NCBI GenBank assembly: GCA_965222345.1
Contig: CBDCTS010000004.1
Location: 372,001-436,000 of the forward strand
Length of the DNA stretch: 64,000 bases
Origin: JADFGZ01 sp965222345
GTDB lineage: Bacteria; Acidobacteriota; Terriglobia; 2-12-FULL-54-10
Reading direction: 5' to 3'
Positions 18,980 to 28,712 of this stretch are shown piece after piece. The notes under the pieces were generated by a model, which searched no databases, was not told the DNA's origin, and worked only from the letters and a program-made list of their open reading frames with translations. The position numbers and the translations under genes were made by a program. Position 1 is the first letter of the stretch, and every line of letters starts with the position of its first letter.

Positions 18980-20686
18980 ATGCAAGCTAGGCTGAGTCGC
19001 TGGTGCTCGCTGAGCGTTTCGATTTTTCTCCTCACTTTTGCTTTCCCCGCCTTCCTTGCCGCGCAATCGGAAACAGATCTCGGCTCGCCCTCGGATCTCG
19101 TCGAACAGAGCGATGCTCCGGAGCTTTCCGAAGGCGAGCAAAGACGGCGGGAAGAAGCTCTTCAGCGCGAGTTAGAAGGCGCCTTCAAGAAGTGGATTGA
19201 GCAGGACGTCTCCTACATCATCACCGACGAGGAGCGGGACGTTTTCAAGAATCTTCAAAACGACGAGGAACGGGAGCAATTCATAGAGCAGTTCTGGCTG
19301 CGCCGCAATCCGGACCCGGAATCGTTTGATAACGACTACCGGGAAGAGCACTACCGCCGCATCGCATACGCCAACCAGCATTTCGCCAGTGGCATTCCGG
19401 GCTGGAAGGCCGACCGGGGACGGACTTACATCATGTGGGGCCCGCCGGATGAGATTGAGGCTCATCCCTCGGGCGGACATTACGAGCGACCCATTGAGGA
19501 AGGCGGCGGATCAACCTCCACCTTTCCTTTTGAAGTGTGGCGTTACCGCTACATCGAAGGCGTCGGACAGAACATCGAGTTGGAGTTCGTCGATCCCACC
19601 CTGACTGGCGAGTACCGCCTGACGATGGACCCATCGGAAAAAGACGCCTTGCTGCACATACCCGGCGCCGGTCTCTCGTTGATGGAACAAATGGGGCTTT
19701 CGAGCAAGGTGGACCGCTTCACCCGCACCGACGGGACGCATCTGCCAAAGCGTTTCACCGACAGCAGCCCCGGCGGCCACACCATGGGCAAGGGAAACCA
19801 ATTTGACCGCTTGGCATTGCTCGCCAACATTCAAAAAGCTCCTCCCATCAAGTTCAAGGACCTGGAAGAAGTTGTCGTAACCAACATTCGCTACGACTCG
19901 CTGCCCTTCCAGGCACGCATGGATTTCGTCAAGGTCACGGAAGACACGGTGCTGGCAGGAGTGACCGTATCGTTGCGGAACCAGGACCTGACGTTTGAAA
20001 ACAACACCGGCGTCGAGCAGGCGGTGGTGAACATTTTCGGGCGCGTCAGCACGTTGACCCGCCGGGTGGTGCAAACCTTCGAGGACACCATGTCCCTGGA
20101 CATCCCGGAGTCCTTGCTGCAACAGACCTTGGAAAAGCCCTCCGTTTACTGGAAGTCGCTTCCGTTGCGGCCGGGGCTGTACCGCCTGAGCCTGGCGCTG
20201 AAAGACCTCAACAGCGGCAACGTGGGAACGCTGCAATTGCGTATGGAAGTTCCTCGTTTCGTGGAAGACCAACTCTCCACCAGTTCCCTGATCCTGGCGG
20301 ACCTGATCGAGAAAGTGCCCAGCAAAAAAATCGGGATCGGCCAGTTTGTGTTCGGCAGCACCAAAGTCCGTCCGGCGGTCACCGAATCCTTTGTCCGGGA
20401 TCAGAAGCTGGGAATTTATCTGCAAGTTTACAATCTGAAACCGGATGCCAGCGGTCACAAACCGGCAGCCACAATCGAATACAGCCTCTTGAAGGACAAC
20501 AAGCCGGTCTTGGAGTTTGCCGAGGATGCGGCGGAGCTGCCCGAGGCTTCTCCCTCTCAGGTGATTGTCGAGAAGACGATGCCCCTCGATTCCCTGGAGC
20601 CGGGCCGTTACACCATGCAGGTGAAGGTCACCGACAAGATTACGAAAAAATCGGTCGCGCCTTCCGCCGAATTCACCTTGCAGTAG
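18980..20686 (+). CDS. Exported GWxTD-domain protein
   Basis: A 568-aa protein with a signal peptide (hydrophobic stretch ending FPAFLAAQ). Residues about 60-210 form a GWxTD domain: EREQFIEQFWLRRNPDP, EEHYRRIAYANQHF, then GWKADRG at 141-147 and YIMWGPPDEIE. The signature Thr is Ala here. The C-terminal half (about 300-568) is beta-rich and ends with a segment resembling an Ig-like sandwich. GWxTD proteins are common in Acidobacteriota and have no settled function. GAG stands just before ATG 18980. Only 12 bases separate it from the next gene, so they are co-transcribed. Confidence 0.85.
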   Translation: MQARLSRWCSLSVSIFLLTFAFPAFLAAQSETDLGSPSDLVEQSDAPELSEGEQRRREEALQRELEGAFKKWIEQDVSYIITDEERDVFKNLQNDEEREQFIEQFWLRRNPDPESFDNDYREEHYRRIAYANQHFASGIPGWKADRGRTYIMWGPPDEIEAHPSGGHYERPIEEGGGSTSTFPFEVWRYRYIEGVGQNIELEFVDPTLTGEYRLTMDPSEKDALLHIPGAGLSLMEQMGLSSKVDRFTRTDGTHLPKRFTDSSPGGHTMGKGNQFDRLALLANIQKAPPIKFKDLEEVVVTNIRYDSLPFQARMDFVKVTEDTVLAGVTVSLRNQDLTFENNTGVEQAVVNIFGRVSTLTRRVVQTFEDTMSLDIPESLLQQTLEKPSVYWKSLPLRPGLYRLSLALKDLNSGNVGTLQLRMEVPRFVEDQLSTSSLILADLIEKVPSKKIGIGQFVFGSTKVRPAVTESFVRDQKLGIYLQVYNLKPDASGHKPAATIEYSLLKDNKPVLEFAEDAAELPEASPSQVIVEKTMPLDSLEPGRYTMQVKVTDKITKKSVAPSAEFTLQ

Positions 20687-20698
20687 GCGGCGTTGAAT

Positions 20699-22516
20699 AT
20701 GAGTTTACGAAGCAGGAGCTTATTTCCCAACTTGAGTTTGTTCAGGCTGAGCTTGTGCTGGACCATGACGCTGGCGGTTGGGGCTGTCACCGTCCTGGCT
20801 CAGGCGGTTGATACGAGCCGTTACGGCACGATGAAGGGGCAGGTAACCGACCGCCAGGGCGTGACGCAACAGGGAGTTCCCGTTACGGTGACGCGCCAGG
20901 ACGGTTTGTCCGTTCGCAAGGTCTATACCGACAGCAAAGGGCGGTTCGCCCTGAGCCGCTTGTTGCCGGGCAATTACGCAGTCGCAATCCTCTTGCCGAG
21001 CTACCTGCCTTTCTGGAAAGCTCCGGTAAGCATCCGGGCCGGGAGACAGGCCTCAATGCAAATCAATCTGTGGACATTGGCAGAGTCCCTGGAGGCCGGT
21101 CTGCCGGAGGACGCCAACCAAGCGCGCGAGCGCTGGAAGTGGATTCTCCGCAGCGCGACTCCCACGCGGCCCATTTTGCGCTTCCTGGATGAAGACGCAG
21201 CAGATGCAAAAAACGTCGAAAAACCCTCCGCCACGCTGCGGGACCCGCGCGAGCGGGCATTGCGGGGAACTGTGCAGGTTTCGACTGGAGCCGGGGCACG
21301 CCGATTCGGCAACGACCCGGGCCTCCATACCACCTTCGCCATGGAGTACGATCTGACCAGCACAAACGCTTTGGGGCTGGCCGGCTCGGCGGGCTGGGAG
21401 CGCGGCACGCCGGCCGCAAGTTTCCGAACTGCCTGGAACCGTCGCTCCGTGAACGGGACAAGCTCCTCATTTTCCGCCACCGTGCGGCAGTTATCGCTTC
21501 CCGGAGAGTACAGGCCGGGAAGCGCACATATGGGGAAATCCTCCGGCGAGCGGGTTCAGTCGATGACCATCGGCTACGAGGACGAGACACCGCTGACGGA
21601 GAGTCTTCGCTTCCATTACGGCATGCTCTTCGATACACTCAATTTCGGCGGACGCATGAGCCGATGGAGCCCTTTTGGCCACATCACATATGTGCCTGCG
21701 GAGCAAACGCGGTTGCAGTTTGGCTATACGTCAGCGGCTCCCAGAGTTTTACCTTCCGGATTGGATCCGGACCGGGACAACATGGAGCAGTTGCTGGCCA
21801 TCCCTCAAATCAGCAGCAAAGGGTATTCCGCTCCCGTTATGGAGCGCGGCAATCATTTCGAAGCGGCTGTCGAACAGGAGTTAGGCACCCGTTACATGCT
21901 GCAAGCCGCAGCCTTTTATGACTCCCTCTCCGACACAGCCCTCGCCATGGGGGTGCAGGACGCCGGGAACTTGCCGTCGGGGTTGCTCCGCGACCCCTTT
22001 TCAAACCGCTATTTCCTGAGTGGGGGCGATTACTCCTCTGCTGGCGCGCGAACCGCCTTCGGAGCCCAGATAACGGAAAATTCACTGCTCGTTCTGGGTT
22101 ATAGCTACGCCGGAGGACTGCGGGCTATTTCTGATGAATTGGTCGCGGAAGACTCGCAGGCTCTGCGGGACCTGATTCAGGCTCATCGCGGGCACACCCT
22201 CGTGGTGAAGATAAGCACAACTGTACCGGCGACTGGTACTCAAATCAGCACGTCCTATAAGTGGATCCAGGGCAAATCCCTCGTGCCTGTTGATCCCTAC
22301 GACAGAGGGTTGGCTCAGGCATATCCCTATCTGAACGTGGTTGTTTTGCAGCCGCTTCCATCTCCGGGAATTCTGCCGGTCCAAATTGAAGCTCTTGCCG
22401 ATTTCCATAACCTGCTGGCTCAGGGTTACATGCCGGTGCATTCACCCAATGGGTTCACCAGCTACGTTTTCCCTGCCGAGCGCTCCTTCCGTGGCGGTTT
22501 CACCGTTATCTTCTAG
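20699..22516 (+). CDS. Outer-membrane-type protein with N-terminal carboxypeptidase-regulatory-like domain
   Basis: A 605-aa exported protein (signal peptide ending VTVLAQ). Residues about 45-120 form a carboxypeptidase-regulatory-like sandwich (YGTMKGQVTDRQGV, DSKGRFALSRLLPGNY). The rest is rich in alternating strands with aromatic ends and finishes in FRGGFTVIF, the pattern of an outer-membrane beta-barrel. It is shorter than the TonB receptors and no plug domain is evident, so it may be a plain barrel. It follows the GWxTD gene by 12 bases, and the same two kinds of protein often occur together in this phylum. ATG 20699 is preferred to TTG 20693. Function is not known. Confidence 0.72.
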   Translation: MSLRSRSLFPNLSLFRLSLCWTMTLAVGAVTVLAQAVDTSRYGTMKGQVTDRQGVTQQGVPVTVTRQDGLSVRKVYTDSKGRFALSRLLPGNYAVAILLPSYLPFWKAPVSIRAGRQASMQINLWTLAESLEAGLPEDANQARERWKWILRSATPTRPILRFLDEDAADAKNVEKPSATLRDPRERALRGTVQVSTGAGARRFGNDPGLHTTFAMEYDLTSTNALGLAGSAGWERGTPAASFRTAWNRRSVNGTSSSFSATVRQLSLPGEYRPGSAHMGKSSGERVQSMTIGYEDETPLTESLRFHYGMLFDTLNFGGRMSRWSPFGHITYVPAEQTRLQFGYTSAAPRVLPSGLDPDRDNMEQLLAIPQISSKGYSAPVMERGNHFEAAVEQELGTRYMLQAAAFYDSLSDTALAMGVQDAGNLPSGLLRDPFSNRYFLSGGDYSSAGARTAFGAQITENSLLVLGYSYAGGLRAISDELVAEDSQALRDLIQAHRGHTLVVKISTTVPATGTQISTSYKWIQGKSLVPVDPYDRGLAQAYPYLNVVVLQPLPSPGILPVQIEALADFHNLLAQGYMPVHSPNGFTSYVFPAERSFRGGFTVIF

Positions 22517-22767
22517 CGGCTTTTAACTTCCTGAATATAAATAGCCTGCTGGAGATTTCAATAAGCAGAGATATCTTCCATTTTGCATATCTACTATATT
22601 ATTTTTAATAACTAGTTCTGCTTTCACTCCATTTAGATTTATAATGCTTTTTAAAATCAATGAGATAGAAAGCTGGGCTGGCTTGAATAATTGGAAATCG
22701 ACGTGCTACTGAGAATCATGTGGTGTAGTGTCATTTCTAGTGCATTGAGTCCGGGAATTTTTGTTTT

Positions 22768-25650
22768 ATGAGATCGCTTAAGGTTGACCTCCAACTGGTT
22801 GTGCTGGCCCTGCTGACTTTGGCAGGGGTGCTGGCAGGAGCCGCTAATCTCTGGCAGCAAAGGGAATACCGGCTACCCGATGACGGGGTCGTCTGGGTAG
22901 ATTTCCAGAATGGAGTCTTGGCTCGTGACATCAGCTCCGAAAGCCCGGCGGCTGACGCCGGACTGCAAGCGGGTGATCTGCTGCTCAGCATCAACGGAGA
23001 GCCCGTCAGAACCACTGAGGAAGTCAGCCAACAGGTATTCGGGCTGGGCATCGGAGCCCTGGGCCAGTATCGAGTGATGCGGCAGGGACAGAACGCACCC
23101 ATGGAGATCGAGGTCCTCCTGGAAGCACAGCAACGGCCCGCCGGGGTGCGCAACTACTTGCAAATAGTCGGAGCGCTCTACCTGCTGATGGGTCTGTATG
23201 TTTTCTTCCGCCGGTTTACGGCCCCGCGCGCCACACACTTTTATCTGTTTTGCCTGACCTCTTTCGTTCTGTTCGTCTTCTCCTATACGGGCAAACTGGA
23301 TGCCTTTGATTGGGCCATCTACTGGACGAGCGTTACGGCGCTGCTGCTGCAACCAGCCCTGTTTGCTCATTTCTGCCTGGTTTATCCGTGGACCGGGCAA
23401 GGGAGCGGCTGGCAGGAACAGCCCGGCAGGAAACCTTGGAATACGAGGCGGGGATTAATCTGGATATATGGACCTGCCGCGGCACTGTGGACGGCACATC
23501 TTGCCGTTGCCTCCGGGCTGCTGCGTTTCTCGGTCCCGCTGGTTGAGGTCAGAGAGTTGCTGGACCGGATGGAGATAGGCTATCTGGTTGTGATGTTCAT
23601 GGCAGGCATCGTCCTGCTGGCGTCAGCCTATCGGATGGCCCGCTCGGTTGCAGTCCGCAAGCAGATGCTTTGGGTGCTGGGAGGTTCGGTGCTGGCGGTA
23701 GTGCCCTTCGCGGCGATTTATGCGGCACCGTATTATTGGGGAACTATACCCGGCGACTGGATGAACCTTTCGGCCCTTTCTTTGATTTTTCTGCCTCTCG
23801 CCTTTTCCTATGCAATCATTCGCCACCGGCTGCTGGACGTGGACCTCATTCTGGGACAAGGAATAGCCTATACACTGGCGACGGGAGTGCTGGTCGGCTT
23901 GTATCTAGCAGTGGCGGCGCTTGCGGGCAACTTCTTCCGCACGAATTTTCCGGCTGCGGGCACTTTGGGTTTGGTGCTGGCCGTCATCGCCACCGGCCTG
24001 TTGTTTCAGCCACTCGCAAGGTTGATCCGAGCGAAACTCGAGAGCTATTTTCTCAGAAACCGCTATGACTACCGGGAAACGCTGCTGACTTTCGGGCGCG
24101 AGCTAAGTTCGGAGACCGACCTGGATCGCATGCTCGGCGCTTTGCTCGATCAGCTAGTCCAAACCCTGAAAATAAACCGTGCTGCGGTCTTTTTGCCGGC
24201 GGCGAAGGGATCTTTTGGGTTGCACAGGGCTGTGGGATTTACGGCTCCCGAACAGCCCGACTATGAATTCCTGAACATTCTAGGGAAGCCAGATTCTCCG
24301 GCGGCGGAGACCCAGCCGAATCGTCTGTTTTTGGGAGACTGGGAACAAACCGAGCTGGAGAAACCCTCCTGGCGGTCCACCGTCTCCCGGATGGAGCTCC
24401 ACTACTACTTTGCGTGCCGGACCAAGAACCGAACGGTGGCTGTGTTGGGGCTAGGCGAAATGGCGGAAGGGGATCTTCTTTCCGAAGAAGATGTTGCACT
24501 GGTGGAAACCCTCGCCGGTTTCTTGGGCGTCGCTGTCGAGAACGCCAGGTTGTTTGAATCTCTGGCCGCCAAAGCGGGCGAGTACGAGCGGCTCCAGCAG
24601 TTCAGTGAAAACATTCTGGAGTCGGTCAACGTAGGACTGGTGGCGGTGGACCTGGAAGACCGCATCGAGGCCGTGAATACGCCGGTCGAGATGATTTATC
24701 CCATCTTCGGCAAGGACTCGCGCGGTAAAAAATTGGCGGAGGTTCTTCCCGCAGACCTTGTGGAACAACTGAACCGTCTGCGCGAGAATGAAGATGAGGG
24801 GATCCACAACCTGCATCGTTACCGGGTTCGCGGGGCAAACGGAGAGGAGCGCGTACTGAACATCGCCATTGCTCCGCTTCTGTCGCAGGACTGCGATTCG
24901 ATCGGGCGGCTGATGGTCTTTGACGATGTAACCGACCGCGTGCAGATGGAGGCGCAATTGGCCCAGTCTGAAAAACTGTCCTCGGTCGGGCTGCTGGCCG
25001 CCGGAGTTGCGCACGAGGTTAACACGCCGCTGGCCGTAATCTCCACCCAGGCCCAGATGCTAGCCAAATATCTGCGACCCGGTGACAAGCATTCCCGGAT
25101 TCTCGAAAAAATTATCGGCCAGACGTTCCGCGCCTCCCAGATCGTCAACAGCCTTCTGAATTTTTCCCGCACCAAAGGCGCCGCTTTCGCAGCGCTCGAG
25201 ATCAACCAGATCATCACGGAGACGCTCCTCCTGTTGCACCACCAGCTTCAGTCGGCCGGAATAACGGTGGAAAGCCGTCTGGAGCAGAATCTGCCGCCCA
25301 TCTCCGGCAACAGCGACAAACTACAACAGGTCTTCCTGAACCTGTTCCTGAACGCCAAAGACGCTATGCCAGAGGGCGGACGGCTGCGCGTCTCCACCTG
25401 GACGGAGAACTCTTCGCTGCGAATTGAGATCAGCGACACGGGGCTGGGAATCCCTCCGGAACATCTGCACCGCATCTACGATCCGTTCTTCACCACCAAG
25501 AGCACCGGCCGCGGAACGGGACTGGGCTTGGCCGTCTCCTATGGCATCATCCACGAACACTCCGGGAAAATTCAGGTGGAGAGTCCGCCGGGACTGGGCA
25601 CTCGATTCCGGCTGGAGTTTCCCATTCTAAGGAAAGCAGTGCATGCCTGA
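22768..25650 (+). CDS. Membrane sensor histidine kinase with periplasmic PDZ, GAF and PAS domains
   Basis: Two-component sensor. Order in the 960 aa: membrane helix 1 (about 10-28), PDZ domain (about 40-110, with PAADAGLQAGDLLLSINGEP), a block of about eight further membrane helices (125-410), GAF domain (about 430-590), PAS domain (about 605-715), HisKA with phospho-acceptor H749 in GVAHEVNTPLAV, and HATPase with LNLFLNAKDAMPEGG, DTGLGIPPEH and GRGTGLGLAVSYG. The PDZ lies between helices 1 and 2, so it should face the periplasm. The stop overlaps the start of the regulator gene by 8 bases, which makes partnership near certain. The ribosome-binding site is weak. What the PDZ binds is unknown. 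Confidence 0.9.
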   Translation: MRSLKVDLQLVVLALLTLAGVLAGAANLWQQREYRLPDDGVVWVDFQNGVLARDISSESPAADAGLQAGDLLLSINGEPVRTTEEVSQQVFGLGIGALGQYRVMRQGQNAPMEIEVLLEAQQRPAGVRNYLQIVGALYLLMGLYVFFRRFTAPRATHFYLFCLTSFVLFVFSYTGKLDAFDWAIYWTSVTALLLQPALFAHFCLVYPWTGQGSGWQEQPGRKPWNTRRGLIWIYGPAAALWTAHLAVASGLLRFSVPLVEVRELLDRMEIGYLVVMFMAGIVLLASAYRMARSVAVRKQMLWVLGGSVLAVVPFAAIYAAPYYWGTIPGDWMNLSALSLIFLPLAFSYAIIRHRLLDVDLILGQGIAYTLATGVLVGLYLAVAALAGNFFRTNFPAAGTLGLVLAVIATGLLFQPLARLIRAKLESYFLRNRYDYRETLLTFGRELSSETDLDRMLGALLDQLVQTLKINRAAVFLPAAKGSFGLHRAVGFTAPEQPDYEFLNILGKPDSPAAETQPNRLFLGDWEQTELEKPSWRSTVSRMELHYYFACRTKNRTVAVLGLGEMAEGDLLSEEDVALVETLAGFLGVAVENARLFESLAAKAGEYERLQQFSENILESVNVGLVAVDLEDRIEAVNTPVEMIYPIFGKDSRGKKLAEVLPADLVEQLNRLRENEDEGIHNLHRYRVRGANGEERVLNIAIAPLLSQDCDSIGRLMVFDDVTDRVQMEAQLAQSEKLSSVGLLAAGVAHEVNTPLAVISTQAQMLAKYLRPGDKHSRILEKIIGQTFRASQIVNSLLNFSRTKGAAFAALEINQIITETLLLLHHQLQSAGITVESRLEQNLPPISGNSDKLQQVFLNLFLNAKDAMPEGGRLRVSTWTENSSLRIEISDTGLGIPPEHLHRIYDPFFTTKSTGRGTGLGLAVSYGIIHEHSGKIQVESPPGLGTRFRLEFPILRKAVHA

Positions 25651-27055
25651 ATCGAAAGGTTCTCTTCTGCTGATCGACGACGAGCCGGAGATCCGGGAAA
25701 GCCTCGAGATGCTGTTCTCGCTGGAAGGCTTCGAGATGGAGTCAGCCGCGAACGCCGAGGAGGGTTTGCGGTGGCTCGAGCGGAAACCGTTTGACGTGGT
25801 GCTGCTCGATGTCTCCTTGCCCGATCAGAGCGGGCTGGAACTGCTTCCGAAGATTCGCGACGCCGACCCCTCGCTGGCGGTGGTGATGATTACAGCCTAC
25901 GGGTCGGTGGAAAACGCCGTCCAGGCCATGCGCCTCGGCGCTCGCAATTACATCACCAAGCCGTGGGACAACGAAAAGCTGCTTGCGGAAATCGAAAGCC
26001 TGGTGCGGCAGCAGCAGCTGACGGTAGAAAACCGCGAGCTGAAGCGAACCCTCAAGCAGCGCTACAGCTTTTCCCAGATTGTGGGAAAAAGCGACCCGAT
26101 GCTGAAGATCTTTGATCTGGTCACGCAGGTAGCGCCCAGCCGGGCGACCGTTCTCATTCAGGGAGAGAGCGGCACGGGCAAGGAACTCTTCGCCAAGGCA
26201 ATTCACGCCAACAGTCCACGAGCCGAACACCTTTTTGTGCCGGTCAACACCGGCAGCATGCCGGTGGACCTGCTTGAAAGCACTCTGTTTGGACACGTGC
26301 GAGGGGCTTTTACCACCGCAGTAGCCTCCAAGAAGGGGCTCTTTCAGGTGGCGGATCGTGGCACTCTGTTTTTCGATGAGATCGGAACCGTCGGTCTGGA
26401 AACCCAAACCAAGCTCCTGCGAGTTCTACAGGAGCGCGAGTTTCTTCCCTTGGGCAGCACGCAGACTGTGAAGGCGGACGTACGCATCCTGGCCGCCACC
26501 AACGTGGACCTGCTCCGCCTCGTCCGGGAGGGGACATTTCGCGAGGACCTTTTCTACCGGCTGAACGTCATTAGCCTTCATATCCCTCCCCTCAGAGAGA
26601 GGAAACAGGACATTCCGCTGCTGGCCAGCCACTTTCTCCGAAAATATTGCGAGGAGAACGCCAAACCCCTGCGAACCTTTTCTCCCGAAGCAATGAGAAT
26701 CCTGATGGACCACGACTGGCCGGGCAATGTGCGGGAACTAGAGAACGTGGTGGAGCGGGCCGTAATTCTTTCTCCAGGCAACGTGGCGGGGCCGGAAAAT
26801 CTGCCGGAAGAGATGACACGCAACGGAAAGAAGTCCTGGCATTTTTCTCCCGCGCCGGACGGACAGCCACAGGCCCCGCTGTTTCAGATTCTGGAGGACT
26901 GCGAGCGGCGGATCATCAGCGAGATGCTGGAGACAACCCGCGGAAACCAGACCGAGGCCGCCGAGCGCTTTCAGATACCGCTGTCCACACTCAATCAAAA
27001 AATCAAACGCTTGAACATCGGAATCAAGAAGAAGCGCGAAGCCGGCCGGCGTTGA
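25643..27055 (+). CDS. NtrC-family sigma-54-type response regulator with GAFTTA loop
   Basis: Partner of the PDZ kinase. The 470-aa protein has a receiver domain (acidic pocket IDDEPE, phospho-acceptor D56 in VVLLDVSLPD), a linker, an AAA+ ATPase (Walker A GESGTGKELFAKAIH, Walker B GTLFFDEIG, FREDLFYRLNV) and a C-terminal Fis-type helix-turn-helix (GNQTEAAERFQIPLSTLNQKIKRL). The loop that contacts sigma-54, normally GAFTGA, reads GAFTTA at 221-226. Loop changes usually weaken sigma-54 activation, so this regulator may use an adapted loop or act differently. Its start overlaps the kinase stop. Target genes are not visible. Confidence 0.93.
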   Translation: MPESKGSLLLIDDEPEIRESLEMLFSLEGFEMESAANAEEGLRWLERKPFDVVLLDVSLPDQSGLELLPKIRDADPSLAVVMITAYGSVENAVQAMRLGARNYITKPWDNEKLLAEIESLVRQQQLTVENRELKRTLKQRYSFSQIVGKSDPMLKIFDLVTQVAPSRATVLIQGESGTGKELFAKAIHANSPRAEHLFVPVNTGSMPVDLLESTLFGHVRGAFTTAVASKKGLFQVADRGTLFFDEIGTVGLETQTKLLRVLQEREFLPLGSTQTVKADVRILAATNVDLLRLVREGTFREDLFYRLNVISLHIPPLRERKQDIPLLASHFLRKYCEENAKPLRTFSPEAMRILMDHDWPGNVRELENVVERAVILSPGNVAGPENLPEEMTRNGKKSWHFSPAPDGQPQAPLFQILEDCERRIISEMLETTRGNQTEAAERFQIPLSTLNQKIKRLNIGIKKKREAGRR

Positions 27056-27246
27056 CAGGGCACTGAAGTTTCATCCGTCGTCCCCCACCCGCCCCTGCGA
27101 ATTACTCCGCCCTCTGGCAACCGTGAACTGAAGCGGAATCGACGGGCGACGAGGCTTTGAGAAGGATACCTTGTGTTCATCCATGTATCTCTCCAGACGA
27201 CCGGATTACATGGCCTTGCAGCACCCCCCCCGGAAGATCAAGCGAA

Positions 27247-28143
27247 TCAGCCGGAGGTATCTGAATCAGCATTACGGTTGAAAACCACAGCGGGGTGAAA
27301 GATACATTTTCCGGCATGCTCTGCAATGCTCAGCAATTTGCCGGATTGGTGAAGCAGCCTCACCCATTGTGACTCCGACTGGAGATCTAGGCTGTTTCCA
27401 TGCATGACCCGCCGGGCAGCCGTCGGAGAAAGGGTAAAGGCCGGAAATTCCGGCAGAAGGCTCTCCGGCGGGATCAAAAAGCTTCGGCTCCCGCCTTGCC
27501 GGACCTTGTCTTCCAGTTGACTGAAATCGGACGCTTCGTTCTCGCCAAACTCTCCCACTGCGGTCCGCCGGAGTTCGGCCAAGTGGGCCCCCACTCCCAT
27601 TCGTGCACCCAAATCGTGCGCCAGGGATCGAATATAGGTTCCCGAGGAAACGCGCGCCTGAAAAACCGCCAGCGGACCCTCCACGGAAAGCAGGTCCAGT
27701 TCCTGAATGCTTACCCGGACCGGTGACAGCCGCGGCTCCTTTCCTTTCCGAGCTAAACGATAGGCACGGACGCCGCCGACTTTCTTCGCGGAAAGAGGAG
27801 GAGGCTGCTGGTCGAAGGTTCCGACAAACTCCCCGAACAAGCGACGCAGTTCGTCGGCATCGAGGGAGGGTTCCTGCGGGGAAGAGGTGGGCGAACCGGT
27901 GCAGTCGAAACTGTCGGTGGAGTAGCCAAAGCGGATGGTCCCGCGATAGGTTTTCTGGCGGTCCCGGTAGAACCGCGCCAGCCGCGTGGCGTTGCCCGCC
28001 AGCAGGACCAACACGCCCGTGGCAAAAGGATCCAGCGTCCCCAGATGACCGATACGGGGTTCCGACAACAGACGCCGCACGCGCAGCACGGCAGCGTGGG
28101 AGGTGATTCCTTCCGGCTTGTCCAGCACGACAGCGCCGTCCAT
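27247..28143 (-). CDS. truB: tRNA pseudouridine-55 synthase TruB
   Basis: Converts U55 of tRNAs to pseudouridine in the T-loop. The 298-aa product begins MDGAVVLDKPEGITSH and has the catalytic Asp in HLGTLDPFATGVLV, followed by KTYRGTIRFGYSTDSFD and a PUA-like C-terminal part. An in-frame ATG at 28173 overlaps the end of rbfA and could be the coupled start; the start at 28143 gives the more usual N-terminus. Last gene of the rimP-nusA-infB-ylxP-rbfA-truB run. Confidence 0.95.
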   Translation of the reverse strand: MDGAVVLDKPEGITSHAAVLRVRRLLSEPRIGHLGTLDPFATGVLVLLAGNATRLARFYRDRQKTYRGTIRFGYSTDSFDCTGSPTSSPQEPSLDADELRRLFGEFVGTFDQQPPPLSAKKVGGVRAYRLARKGKEPRLSPVRVSIQELDLLSVEGPLAVFQARVSSGTYIRSLAHDLGARMGVGAHLAELRRTAVGEFGENEASDFSQLEDKVRQGGSRSFLIPPESLLPEFPAFTLSPTAARRVMHGNSLDLQSESQWVRLLHQSGKLLSIAEHAGKCIFHPAVVFNRNADSDTSG

Positions 28144-28162
28144 AGAACAGCAGCAGCCTTCC

Positions 28163-28516
28163 CTACGGTTCATCCCGGACGCGCCGGAGCAGCTCTTCGA
28201 TCCGCTCTTCCGATTCCAGCGTCCGGTCCAGTTGAAACTCGACCTCCGGGGTATGCCGCAGGCGAAGGCGCTGAGCCAGCTGATAGCGCAAGAAATTCTT
28301 TGCCGCTGCCAGCCCTTTCAGGCTCTTTTTTCGCTGTTCTTGGTCTCCCAGGATGCTGACCGAAACGCGGGCCGCGCGCAGGTCCCCGGAAAGATTCACT
28401 TCCGTGACAGTGACAAAGCCGACCCGGGGGTCCTTCAGCTTGTGCTCCAGCAACTCTCCCAGTTCCTGGCGAATGAGGTCGGCTATCCTCTCTGCGCGTC
28501 GGGTGCGTTCTCGCAT
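28163..28516 (-). CDS. rbfA: Ribosome-binding factor A
   Basis: Assists maturation of the 30S subunit and 16S rRNA processing. The 117-aa product has the KH-like RbfA fold: RIADLIRQELGELLEHKLKD near the start, VGFVTVTEVNLSGDL, and HTPEVEFQLDRTLE near the end. Its place between infB and truB is the standard order. Its stop overlaps a possible truB start. Confidence 0.95.
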   Translation of the reverse strand: MRERTRRAERIADLIRQELGELLEHKLKDPRVGFVTVTEVNLSGDLRAARVSVSILGDQEQRKKSLKGLAAAKNFLRYQLAQRLRLRHTPEVEFQLDRTLESEERIEELLRRVRDEP

Positions 28517-28712
28517 TACCGATCCTTATCTCCAGCCTCCGCGCGCCCGCAACTGCGGTTCAGCTTGGGAACATCAAACCACGGAAACATTGCCTCACAG
28601 AGAGATACAGCCCAGCGGTCTCTTCACCCCTTATTCTTATATACCTTTGTGGCTCCGTGCCTCTGTGGTTCCTTTTCAGAACTCCAAGGAAAAACGCTTT
28701 CCTGTCGCGGCT
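28517..28712. repeat. Intergenic spacer with a possible dispersed repeat
   Basis: 196 bases between ylxP and rbfA. Within it, 28646-28672 reads (minus strand) as an AACCACAGAGGCACGGAGCC-type motif, which I recognise as resembling a short element seen scattered between genes of many bacteria. Only one copy was noticed in this window, so repeat status is unproven. Confidence 0.3.

Noticed and set aside
22517..22767. Sigma-54 promoter before the PDZ kinase
   Set aside because: A TGGC is present near 22678, but no TGC element stands at the required distance; the match is not better than chance.
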